Shown here piece after piece: positions 27,110 through 35,203 of a DNA stretch of 64,000 bases; the stretch's first letter is position 1, and each line of letters opens with the position of its first letter. Below the pieces are notes generated by a model. The model had not been told where the DNA came from. It ran no database searches and worked only from the letters and a program-made list of their open reading frames with translations. The translations under genes were made by a program, and so were the position numbers. The stretch spans positions 248,001 to 312,000 of the forward strand of contig NZ_JABRWP010000005.1 of assembly GCF_013249045.1 (NCBI RefSeq), given 5' to 3'. This DNA is from Winogradskyella eckloniae (GTDB lineage: Bacteria; Bacteroidota; Bacteroidia; Flavobacteriales; Flavobacteriaceae).

Positions 27110-28174
27110 TTAAATGTCCATTTTAGCATTTTGTATTTGGTTATAAAAAAAACGCCATAAGTTTAAATCTTCTTTCCATAAGTTACGATTACTTTTTTGA
27201 ATGGCCTCAAAGGTCTCTTTGTCTAATGATTGATGAAAAGCATTGATCTTTTCATCTATTCGATTTATTTCAGACGGTTCCACCCAAACCACATGTGCTT
27301 TCCAATTGATACTATTAGATAATGGCAGTAGACCATCTGTATTTATATAAACCGGAATTCTTCCCATGGCTAAGGTTTCATAAAAACGAACAGAAAAATT
27401 ACCAGCACCTCGATAACAAATTATATAGTCTGAATTCGTCATGTTTTCAAAATACTCCTCTGCAACTTTTGTGGTACCTCTACCACGTTTTACACCACCT
27501 CCATATTGGTCTCTGATAATAAAATTAGTTGTAATACCTGATTTAGCATTGAGTTTATCTAAAATTTTAAATCTATTGTAGGAGGTTGATTGTATTTTTT
27601 GCGGACTCTTTTTAGCTAATCCTAAATAGTATTTCGTGTTATTATATATAATTCTAAGGTGCTCTTTAATTCTGTTGTCAATAGATTTTATGGCTTGGCC
27701 ACAAAACCCTACGGTTGGAATCTCTGTATAGGGTCTTAATGCAATATCTTTTGAATTGTAATAACGTTCTAATGGATCTCTATGAAAAACAGGCAAGCCA
27801 AAATGCGTGTTAGGCAACTTACTTTTATAACCACTGCATCTATACACACACACATTTGGAAAATCAGGGATTTTAACACCAAAATCACCTGAAATAAAGA
27901 TAAAGACAATTTTTTGAACACGTTCTATAAACTCTTGTGCTATATTTTCCTTGTTTTCATTCACATAATAATCCCATGACATTGGTAAAACAGCAACATC
28001 TGCATCATTGACATCTTGAACAATAGAAACAGGTTGATGAGATAAACCAAACACCTCTAAACCTGGATTTTTTACGATTGTATCAGACTTAAGAAAAACC
28101 TTTAACAGCGGAAATAATGCAGAACGATGTTTAGGATTAGAATCGTAAAGTGGTTTTGGATAGTACAGTTTCAT
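27110..28174 (-). CDS. Exostosin-like glycosyltransferase (GT47 fold)
   Basis: A 354-residue protein of the exostosin family. Eukaryotic exostosins polymerise heparan sulfate, and bacterial relatives occur in polysaccharide loci. Supporting features are the DADVAVLPMSWDYYV segment, the SGDFGVKIP and CSGYKSKLPNTHFGLPVF region, and the conserved C-terminal donor block DYIICYRGAGNFSVRFYETLAMGRIPVYINTD. There is no membrane anchor, so it is cytoplasmic. It is adjacent to a sulfotransferase gene, an arrangement recalling glycosaminoglycan assembly (inference). Confidence 0.82.
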   Translation of the reverse strand: MKLYYPKPLYDSNPKHRSALFPLLKVFLKSDTIVKNPGLEVFGLSHQPVSIVQDVNDADVAVLPMSWDYYVNENKENIAQEFIERVQKIVFIFISGDFGVKIPDFPNVCVYRCSGYKSKLPNTHFGLPVFHRDPLERYYNSKDIALRPYTEIPTVGFCGQAIKSIDNRIKEHLRIIYNNTKYYLGLAKKSPQKIQSTSYNRFKILDKLNAKSGITTNFIIRDQYGGGVKRGRGTTKVAEEYFENMTNSDYIICYRGAGNFSVRFYETLAMGRIPVYINTDGLLPLSNSINWKAHVVWVEPSEINRIDEKINAFHQSLDKETFEAIQKSNRNLWKEDLNLWRFFYNQIQNAKMDI

Positions 28175-28192
28175 TTAATGCTTTGCAGTGAA

Positions 28193-29044
28193 TTATGCTC
28201 TTTGGTATAACTGCGTTTCAAATATATCTAATATTTCATTAACCCTTGCCCTATCTACCTCAGTGATTTTAGCTTTCGTTTGATTTTGCTTTGAGATTAA
28301 TTCACTTTTAGGATGTGTTTTACTTGAAGGTCTTCTGTAGTGGGATTCTAAATTGCTAATTGGTTCAATGTCAAAAGATTCACATAGGTAATAATACACA
28401 TCAATATCAGACACCAAATCTTCATATTTTACAACTGCTGCTTTGTTTTTATAACCGTTGAACACTTCTAAAGGCACCACATTTTCTATACACCAACGCA
28501 AACAGAGTTTTTCTATATTGGTAAGTTTAGTATATGTGCTTATATCGTAATTAAATTTCTCTTTAATTAATTGCACTAATTTTTCTTGTGCTGTAAAGAT
28601 GGACAAATCATATAACCATGGAAAATTAGAACGCTTTTGCGATAAAATCACATCATAAGGATTTCTGATAATATGAATTACAGGTACATTGAAAGCACTA
28701 TTTATGTATTGTGCGGCAAGATTAGCACGTACAAATTTGATGACATACTTTTTAGGAATAAAAGGCCATAGATGTAATTTGTATTTACGATTGCTATTTT
28801 GCGCAATCCAATCACAATCGACACGGTTTTTTAAAACTTGACTTATATAGCGATGGGTTTCACTAGTATTAGTGTTTGACGTTAACCATTGATCACATAA
28901 TAAATAACCTTTCTTTGTTCGGGTTTCATGCTCTGGTTCAAAAAGCATACGATATCTATGCTGTTGCGCCATGGTTTCACTCAACCAACTTGTCCCACTC
29001 CTGGCCGTACCCACTACAATGATATGTTTATTGAATTTTGGCAT
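28193..29044 (-). CDS. PAPS-dependent sulfotransferase
   Basis: A 283-residue cytosolic-type sulfotransferase. The 5'-phosphosulfate loop is VVGTARSGTSWLSE (10-23), and the 3'-phosphate motif is IHIIRNPYDVILSQKRS (123-139). Both PAPS-binding elements are intact, so activity is likely. It sits between the exostosin-like gene and a GT4 gene with an overlap of one base, so a sugar residue of the same glycan is the probable acceptor. With the gene at 33477 it makes two sulfotransferases in the locus. Confidence 0.88.
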   Translation of the reverse strand: MPKFNKHIIVVGTARSGTSWLSETMAQQHRYRMLFEPEHETRTKKGYLLCDQWLTSNTNTSETHRYISQVLKNRVDCDWIAQNSNRKYKLHLWPFIPKKYVIKFVRANLAAQYINSAFNVPVIHIIRNPYDVILSQKRSNFPWLYDLSIFTAQEKLVQLIKEKFNYDISTYTKLTNIEKLCLRWCIENVVPLEVFNGYKNKAAVVKYEDLVSDIDVYYYLCESFDIEPISNLESHYRRPSSKTHPKSELISKQNQTKAKITEVDRARVNEILDIFETQLYQRA

Positions 29045-30159
29045 TAGGACTTTGTTATTAGTTTTGTATACAATTCTTCATGTGCCTCAATAAATTTATG
29101 CATCGCAAATTCCTTAACACAATACACTCTTAACTGTTTGCCTAAATTATGTCGTTCGGAAACACTTAACTTCTGATTATGACGTATTTTTTCTGCTAAA
29201 ACCTTAAAATCTCCTGCCGGAAACAATAAACCTTCAAAAGCCTTTAAAACAAAATTGATGCCTGTAATATTAGATCCTAAAATTGGTATTCCCATACTCA
29301 TAGCTTCCACCAAGGCCATTGGCATACCTTCTTTTCTACCTTGATCTAAAGTAGGAATGACATATAAATCTGAATTTGCTATATATGGACGTACATCTAA
29401 TTGTTTTCCTAGAAAAATCACTTGATCTTCAACCTTTAATTCTTCACAAAGTGCTTTAATTGAAGCTCCATAGTCATTAGCATTATCACCTAAAACGCTC
29501 AATCGAATGCTCTGATCTTTTAAGTGTGCTATCGCTCTAATTAAAACTTCAATTCCTTTTACAGGCACAAGGTTAGCGACCGTTATGATTTCAAAAAAAC
29601 GCGATTCTTTTTTTTCAAAATTTGCCGCATTATAATAATCCGTATCAATACCTAATGGAATTAATTTTTGTGATTTTTTATTGGGAAAATACTGTGTCAT
29701 TTCATCGTTGATGGTGACAATAAAATTGGCTAAATAGCTTTTTATTTTCCAATGTTTATTAAATCCCATTGCCTTTTTAGTGTAAATCCATTTTTTACCT
29801 ACTAAGCGTGCTGCAAGGGCTTCCGTCCAATCATTACTCCATTGCCATGAGTGAACAATATCAAAATGATGCGCTTTGTAAAATTTTGAAATAGGTCTTA
29901 ACCTTTTTAAAAGTGAAACATAAGGTCTATAATTTGTTTTTGTATCGAAAATATAAATAGGATGTCCTAGAGCTTCTACTGTTTTAAAAAAACCTCCTCT
30001 ATTATGTGTGCATGCAATAGCAACATCAAACTTTGACGTATCTAAGCCTTTAACTAAATCATACACCACCTTTCCACTACCAGCTGTATCAAAGTTAGGA
30101 ATGGTATATAATATTTTTATTTTTGATGTCGTACTCATATCATTTTGTGCGCGCCACAC
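29044..30159 (-). CDS. Glycosyltransferase family 4
   Basis: A 371-residue GT-B enzyme. N-terminal ILYTIPNFDTAGSGKVVYDL and FDIVHSWQWSNDW resemble GT4 proteins; donor-site motifs are ITVANLVPVKGIEVLIRAI, SVLGDNANDY, LGKQLDVRPY and GMPMALVEAMSMGIPILGSN. A second ATG at 30138 (MSTTSKIK) is an equally good start, since the first seven residues (MWRAQND) are not typical. Adjacent to the sulfotransferase gene. Specificity unknown. Confidence 0.88.
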   Translation of the reverse strand: MWRAQNDMSTTSKIKILYTIPNFDTAGSGKVVYDLVKGLDTSKFDVAIACTHNRGGFFKTVEALGHPIYIFDTKTNYRPYVSLLKRLRPISKFYKAHHFDIVHSWQWSNDWTEALAARLVGKKWIYTKKAMGFNKHWKIKSYLANFIVTINDEMTQYFPNKKSQKLIPLGIDTDYYNAANFEKKESRFFEIITVANLVPVKGIEVLIRAIAHLKDQSIRLSVLGDNANDYGASIKALCEELKVEDQVIFLGKQLDVRPYIANSDLYVIPTLDQGRKEGMPMALVEAMSMGIPILGSNITGINFVLKAFEGLLFPAGDFKVLAEKIRHNQKLSVSERHNLGKQLRVYCVKEFAMHKFIEAHEELYTKLITKS

Positions 30160-30168
30160 ATTTTAAAA

Positions 30169-31560
30169 CTATTCATTATTGAAATGCTTGTCCCATAAGC
30201 TCAAGGTTAAGAACATACTCACTGCATGTGCATGGTAAACCTTATCTTTCGTCTTAAAATCATTAAAAACTTCAGAAATTATATCTTTTGGAATAAAACT
30301 ATTTTTAAAAAGATAATCTCTTAGCATCGCCTCATTAGATTCACCGATAAACTGTAATTCCCAATTACGTTGTACCAATGGTTTACCTATGAAATCCTTA
30401 GACATTCTATTAAGTTTAGAATACACTCTATAAGGCAAATTAAATGGTGTTTTGTTATACTGATACGTATTTAAATTAAACGGTTTTTGTTGATGCCATA
30501 CGATTTTAGCCAACTCTGGAGCTCTTCTTTTTATATACGCAATTTGAATCGCTCTTTGAGCCAAATAAGATTCCGGAATTTGGCAAATAAACTTACACAT
30601 TTCGTCATCATAATACGGCAAAGTTATTGGTTTTACTTCGCTAAATATGTTTAAATTGATACTTGTCCAGCGTGGTGCCCAATAGGTACTTTTAAAAGCT
30701 CTAATACTAGCGTTAGCACTGCTTTCAATATGAATATTTTTATACAGCTTATAAATTCTTGCTGTAAAGTAATCTTTAAATTTACCATCTAAGTTAAAAT
30801 GCTTCCATAATTTTTCAGCAAGCGCTATACCTGAAGGTTTAACTATCTTTTTTAGAAGTATGTCTACTTGGTCATTACGTCCTAAATTATCAGAAACACC
30901 CATATCATCAAACAATACGTCGCCCCAATGCCCTAAACTAAAAACGTCTCCCATAGTTTTATAGGCATCAATAATAGCCATTTGCCTTGGGTGCGAAAAC
31001 TCAGAATAACATTCACTTATTTTCGCTAAATCATCAATCTTAGACCAAAGATAATTGGGTTGAATGGTAAATGCTTTAAAGTCGAAATTACAAGTTTTGG
31101 CTATAGATTTTCCTATTTTCGCTTCAGGATAGCCACCTTTAAATGCATAACAATAAGACGATACATTTTTATTTAGCTTATGAAGTGTAACAGCTTGTGT
31201 TCTGCTATCTAAACCACCAGATAATGGTAAAATCACTCGCTGATCGCCTACTTGTCTATCTATAATTTTCTCAAATAATGCTCCGAAATTTTCTACAGCG
31301 TCAGAAAAAGATAACGATTCATCGGGCTTGTAGTGCCATTTAAAATGCTGGCTACTAGACACTAAATTACCATCGCTATCTAATATATTTTTTGTTCCTG
31401 GCCTAAGTACTTTTTTATGCTTCCAAAAGGTATCATCATCTAAAAAAAAACCTGTAGCCACGTACACACAAATAGCCTCTAGATCTATGACCTTAGGTTC
31501 ATTTTTTAGCGTCGCAAACTTTTGCTTTACAGGAATAATAGATGTATTAATTTCTGGCAT
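30169..31560 (-). CDS. Asparagine-synthase-related protein lacking the glutaminase half
   Basis: A 463-residue protein whose main part is the ATP-pyrophosphatase domain of class B asparagine synthetases, with PP-loop LPLSGGLDSRTQ (SGGLDS at 114-119) and later DVLFDDMGV. Only the tail of a glutamine-amidotransferase domain remains (LRPGTKNILDSDGN near 52-65), and the N-terminus MPEINTS has no catalytic Cys2, so it cannot hydrolyse glutamine itself. It may use free ammonia, adenylate a different carboxylate, or work with the intact homologue encoded 4 kb upstream. Amidation of a uronic acid is the context-based guess. It is 3 bp from the next gene. Confidence 0.85.
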   Translation of the reverse strand: MPEINTSIIPVKQKFATLKNEPKVIDLEAICVYVATGFFLDDDTFWKHKKVLRPGTKNILDSDGNLVSSSQHFKWHYKPDESLSFSDAVENFGALFEKIIDRQVGDQRVILPLSGGLDSRTQAVTLHKLNKNVSSYCYAFKGGYPEAKIGKSIAKTCNFDFKAFTIQPNYLWSKIDDLAKISECYSEFSHPRQMAIIDAYKTMGDVFSLGHWGDVLFDDMGVSDNLGRNDQVDILLKKIVKPSGIALAEKLWKHFNLDGKFKDYFTARIYKLYKNIHIESSANASIRAFKSTYWAPRWTSINLNIFSEVKPITLPYYDDEMCKFICQIPESYLAQRAIQIAYIKRRAPELAKIVWHQQKPFNLNTYQYNKTPFNLPYRVYSKLNRMSKDFIGKPLVQRNWELQFIGESNEAMLRDYLFKNSFIPKDIISEVFNDFKTKDKVYHAHAVSMFLTLSLWDKHFNNE

Positions 31561-31563
31561 AAT

Positions 31564-32565
31564 TTACAATGACTGTTTTACAGATTTAAGAATTGTTTGT
31601 GGGTACGTAACCTCTGTAATAGCCTTAACCTTTCTTTTGATGAAAGAGAAGTAACGTAAATGTTGTAATGTCTTCAGCTTGGCTTCTGTAATTAAAATAT
31701 TATCCTCAAAATACCTTTGTAAAAATAAATCATCAAATTGAGGATCGTTAACCATATCTCGCCAAAGTGTCTTTAATGATCCTATTTTATTTCCACTCAA
31801 AAATGTATTTGGATGTGCTTTAAAATTCTGATATTTCTTTATAAAATCTTGATAATCATACAAATGATAATGAAGCAAATAACCGCCTTTTTCGCTTTTT
31901 AAAGCTGTTTTATCTATCGTTTGGTAGCGATGCACATTTTTAGGGATTGTATTAGAGTCAACTCTAATCGCCAATTTTCCCATATCATGACCTAACCAAT
32001 GTGGATGAGAAAGGGACTGCTTATTATAAGGATTATAAAATTTAAAATAAATACGATTAAAATGACTTTTAAAATTCTTTTGAATTTTGAACTTTACTTC
32101 TTCTAACATCACCTTATTATAAGCCATTTTTCTGGCTAACACTTCTATTGTCTTAAACTGAATTACATCATAAGCCTTATAAGCTTCAAAAAAATGAGAT
32201 AAGTTAATGGGTTTTATATAATCCGTTAAAAACAATTCATCAGCATCTAATGAAATTAACCAATCGATTCCTAAAGCTTGGCACTTCATTTGTGCATCGT
32301 AAGTATTTAAACATTGCCTTGCGGTGTGAATGACATCTCTATTATCACAAAGATGCTTTAAGTAACCTAAATGACTATATTTCTCCGCAGAAATAGACGC
32401 ATTCGTCTCTACGCCTTCGATGTCTTTAATCCGTTGTTGACCATTATCTGTTGTGCCATCAAAATACACATACACTTTCTCTATACCAATGGCCAAATGG
32501 TAAAGCAAGTTTTGTCGAAGCAAACGTGCTTCGTTCTTTACTGTAATAACTAAAGCAACTCTCAT
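31564..32565 (-). CDS. GT92/GT2-like glycosyltransferase
   Basis: A 333-residue GT-A-fold protein. The start VALVITVKNEARLLRQNLLYHL with YVYFDGTTDNGQ and the metal-binding SLDADELFL fits the GT92-like group (formerly a DUF23-type family). The middle has the HPHWLGHDMGKLAIR and LLHYHLYDYQDFIKKYQNF motifs typical of that group. It overlaps the next upstream GT2 gene by 4 bp. Sugar specificity is unknown. Confidence 0.82.
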   Translation of the reverse strand: MRVALVITVKNEARLLRQNLLYHLAIGIEKVYVYFDGTTDNGQQRIKDIEGVETNASISAEKYSHLGYLKHLCDNRDVIHTARQCLNTYDAQMKCQALGIDWLISLDADELFLTDYIKPINLSHFFEAYKAYDVIQFKTIEVLARKMAYNKVMLEEVKFKIQKNFKSHFNRIYFKFYNPYNKQSLSHPHWLGHDMGKLAIRVDSNTIPKNVHRYQTIDKTALKSEKGGYLLHYHLYDYQDFIKKYQNFKAHPNTFLSGNKIGSLKTLWRDMVNDPQFDDLFLQRYFEDNILITEAKLKTLQHLRYFSFIKRKVKAITEVTYPQTILKSVKQSL

Positions 32566-33431
32566 TTACTACGTTTTAAGTTTAGCTTATAGGTTATGTA
32601 CATTTTTAAATAATTGGTATTTAATTTTTCCTTTCTAGACATTCTATATCGTGCTCTATTAAAAAAACGCGTAACATAAGTATTGTATAATTCATTACTA
32701 AGATCGCTCGTTTGTTTAACGTGTTTTATGAATTTTAGATGCTCTAAAAAGTAATTTTTATAATACGTTTTACTTCTATTACTCAATGTTGAAACACTAT
32801 CTCCAGATTTTCTAAAATACGAAATTGTTGAATCATTTTTAGTTATAGAATAATTTAAAAATGCTTCATGATAAAACACTCTGTCTCCTATAATATTATA
32901 GCCGGTAAACGTTTTTGCAAATTTACACAAATGCGATTTAAAAATTACGGCACTGACATTTAATATTGGACAATAGAGCACTTCCTGAAGATTCAATATT
33001 TCATTTTGGTTATTCCTAAAGACTGGATGGTTGACCTCATCAAAAACACCTTTCTCGTTAAAGTTTAACGTTTTTGCAACCACAACATCGCTTGAATATA
33101 ATTGTATAGCTTCTAGCTGTTTTTCAATAAAATTTAGCTCTGCTTTATCGTCGCTTTCAGCAATCCAAATGAAATCGCCTTTTGCTAAGTTAAATCCCTT
33201 TTGCCATTGCTTAAACGGCGATCCTGTATTTTTAGAATTAACTATAAAATGTGATACTCTGGGATGATTTTTATAAGCTTCTAAAAGCTCTAAACTGTTA
33301 TCTGTAGAGCAATCATCTAATATAATCACTTCTATATTCGAATACGTTTGATTAAATATACTGTCTAAACGCTCTTGCAAAAATGATGCATGATTGTAAT
33401 TGGGAAGTATGATTGATACTAAGGGATTCAC
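32562..33431 (-). CDS. Glycosyltransferase family 2
   Basis: A 289-residue GT-A enzyme with the standard order VSIILPNYNHASFLQERLDS, NIEVIILDDCSTDNS, NTGSPFKQWQKGFNLAKGDFIW and IAESDDKAE. The C-terminal part is basic with FFNRARYRMSRKEKLN. Short form, no membrane segment. It overlaps the downstream GT92-like gene by ATGA. Specificity unknown. Confidence 0.9.
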   Translation of the reverse strand: MNPLVSIILPNYNHASFLQERLDSIFNQTYSNIEVIILDDCSTDNSLELLEAYKNHPRVSHFIVNSKNTGSPFKQWQKGFNLAKGDFIWIAESDDKAELNFIEKQLEAIQLYSSDVVVAKTLNFNEKGVFDEVNHPVFRNNQNEILNLQEVLYCPILNVSAVIFKSHLCKFAKTFTGYNIIGDRVFYHEAFLNYSITKNDSTISYFRKSGDSVSTLSNRSKTYYKNYFLEHLKFIKHVKQTSDLSNELYNTYVTRFFNRARYRMSRKEKLNTNYLKMYITYKLNLKRSK

Positions 33432-33476
33432 TTTATCAGAGTTTTCTATAGCTATACAATATTTAGTTGTGGCTAA

Positions 33477-34220
33477 TTATTTTATAAATTTAAGTTTTAT
33501 CTTTTTCAGAGCCGTTTTTAATGGGAAATGATAAAATAAAAAGAGCATATTCTTCCTATAACTATAACGGTATTTTTGTTTGTACTTATATGATAAATTT
33601 GTAATATCTTCCTTAAAATACTTTTCAATAAGTTGTAATCTTCTTCTATTATAAAACAAAGAGTAATGCTTAAATTTCTTTTTGGCTACCTTTTTTTTGG
33701 CTTCAAAAAAACCGTCTTCCAAATTTAAATCTCTTTCTAATTCCTTAAATTCAAATAATAAATTTTCAAAATGAAGAATTTTATCATATTCTATCAATTT
33801 TCCATTTAATTTCAGATAGTCTGTTTGTGAATTAAGATGATCTCCTCTGTAATATCTATCCTTTAGAGTCAATCGCTTTTTAAATCCGCCTTCCCGTTTT
33901 ATAAATTGAAAAAAACTCCCATAACCTTTAATTTGCTTTAGCATCCAAAGGTAATCAGAATACAATCTGTCCCAAGGATTTCTAATTATTATAAACTTAT
34001 AATAACTATTCCATATCTCATCATTTAAATATCCTAAATCAAATAATTGCTGAGGTGTTGCATGCTGAAGAAAGAGCTTATCTTTATCACTCCAACCATA
34101 CAAATGCTCATAATCTGCAACATTAACGCGCTGATTTAGTAATCCAAATGCATTCTCTACACTTGTGCCAGCACATTTAGATATATGAATATAGATTATC
34201 TTATGTTCATGGTTAATCAT
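33477..34220 (-). CDS. Sulfotransferase, Sulfotransfer_2-like family
   Basis: A 247-residue protein with the PAPS loop IYIHISKCAGTSVENAFG (9-26) and a 3'-phosphate motif FIIIRNPWDRLYSDY (76-90), resembling carbohydrate 2-O- and chondroitin-type sulfotransferases. The second half is rich in lysine and aromatic residues (FKHYSLFYNRRRLQLIEKYF). It is a different branch from the sulfotransferase at 28193, so two positions or two sugars may be sulfated. It lies 14 bp downstream of the GT8-like gene. Confidence 0.85.
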   Translation of the reverse strand: MINHEHKIIYIHISKCAGTSVENAFGLLNQRVNVADYEHLYGWSDKDKLFLQHATPQQLFDLGYLNDEIWNSYYKFIIIRNPWDRLYSDYLWMLKQIKGYGSFFQFIKREGGFKKRLTLKDRYYRGDHLNSQTDYLKLNGKLIEYDKILHFENLLFEFKELERDLNLEDGFFEAKKKVAKKKFKHYSLFYNRRRLQLIEKYFKEDITNLSYKYKQKYRYSYRKNMLFLFYHFPLKTALKKIKLKFIK

Positions 34221-34234
34221 TAAAGGTCAATATT

Positions 34235-35203
34235 TTAATTTTTTATTTTAAATACTGTTTTTAATTTCAAAACTATTCTCTTCTTATAGGATTGAAAGTA
34301 ATATTTTATTATCCTCAATCTATTATCTATATAGAAAAACATTGCGTTTTTATAAAACAACTTATTAAAGAAGTACAATATGGCTCCAAAATTATGTGCT
34401 TTTAAAGTTGCCTTTCTACTTGGACCAGTGAAATGAATAAAATCTACATTGGTGTTTACTTTGTCTTTTACTGTGTTAAGGGTTAACATTTGGTGTTGTG
34501 CTTCCTTTGCCTTGCCATAAATTCCACTATTTACACCTACTACATTTAATTTATTTTCAATACACAACAGGTTTACAACAAAATTAAAAAATCCTTGATC
34601 TCCAAATTTAAAGCGTGTTTGCTTAGAAAACCCTGTATTTAGCTCAGACCTATATGTTTTTAAATTATGTTTTAACTGTTCTATAAAATAGGAATTCATA
34701 ATAAAATGTCCTGAAGAAAAGTACCACATATGGTCCAAATGAAACGTTAAGTTTTCAAAAGTACTTGGATTATAGGCGAAGTTGTTAAATAGCTTTGCTA
34801 GCTTTTCATCTTTATAGTTGATTGCTTTGCCTTGTAGAATATAAAAATCTCCTGTTAAGTCATTTAGTTTTAATTTAAAGTCACTACTCGTAATAATAGA
34901 ATCTGCATCCATGTGCAAATAATAATCATACTTATGACCCATTTTAGACAAAAAGCATATGTTTATTTTAGTGAGTAAACCTGTTAACTTAAAATCATGG
35001 AACTGATTTATTTCTTTGGTAGAGATAACGGTTACTTGCTTCTTATTTTGAATAGATGTTATATTAAAATCGCCATCTTTTATGACTATGACATCGTTTT
35101 CAATGCCGTAATGCTCTATACTAGCAATTAAAGCCTTACAATAATGAATATGACTTTTTGCTAATGAAATTACTATTGCTAACGATTTTTTTTCCATGAC
35201 CAT
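34235..35203 (-). CDS. GT8-like/nucleotide-sugar transferase-fold protein
   Basis: A 322-residue protein with a GT-A-like pattern: LAIVISLAKSHIHYCKALIASIEHYG at the start, then YDYYLHMDADSII carrying a D-x-D metal site near residue 107. The segment DFIHFTGPSRKATLKAHNFG near 245-265 resembles the IHF-x-G-x-x-K-P motif of GT8 enzymes. A second ATG two codons later is also possible. Its ATG overlaps the asnB stop codon (TAATG). Assignment to GT8 is by pattern only. Confidence 0.7.
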   Translation of the reverse strand: MVMEKKSLAIVISLAKSHIHYCKALIASIEHYGIENDVIVIKDGDFNITSIQNKKQVTVISTKEINQFHDFKLTGLLTKINICFLSKMGHKYDYYLHMDADSIITSSDFKLKLNDLTGDFYILQGKAINYKDEKLAKLFNNFAYNPSTFENLTFHLDHMWYFSSGHFIMNSYFIEQLKHNLKTYRSELNTGFSKQTRFKFGDQGFFNFVVNLLCIENKLNVVGVNSGIYGKAKEAQHQMLTLNTVKDKVNTNVDFIHFTGPSRKATLKAHNFGAILYFFNKLFYKNAMFFYIDNRLRIIKYYFQSYKKRIVLKLKTVFKIKN

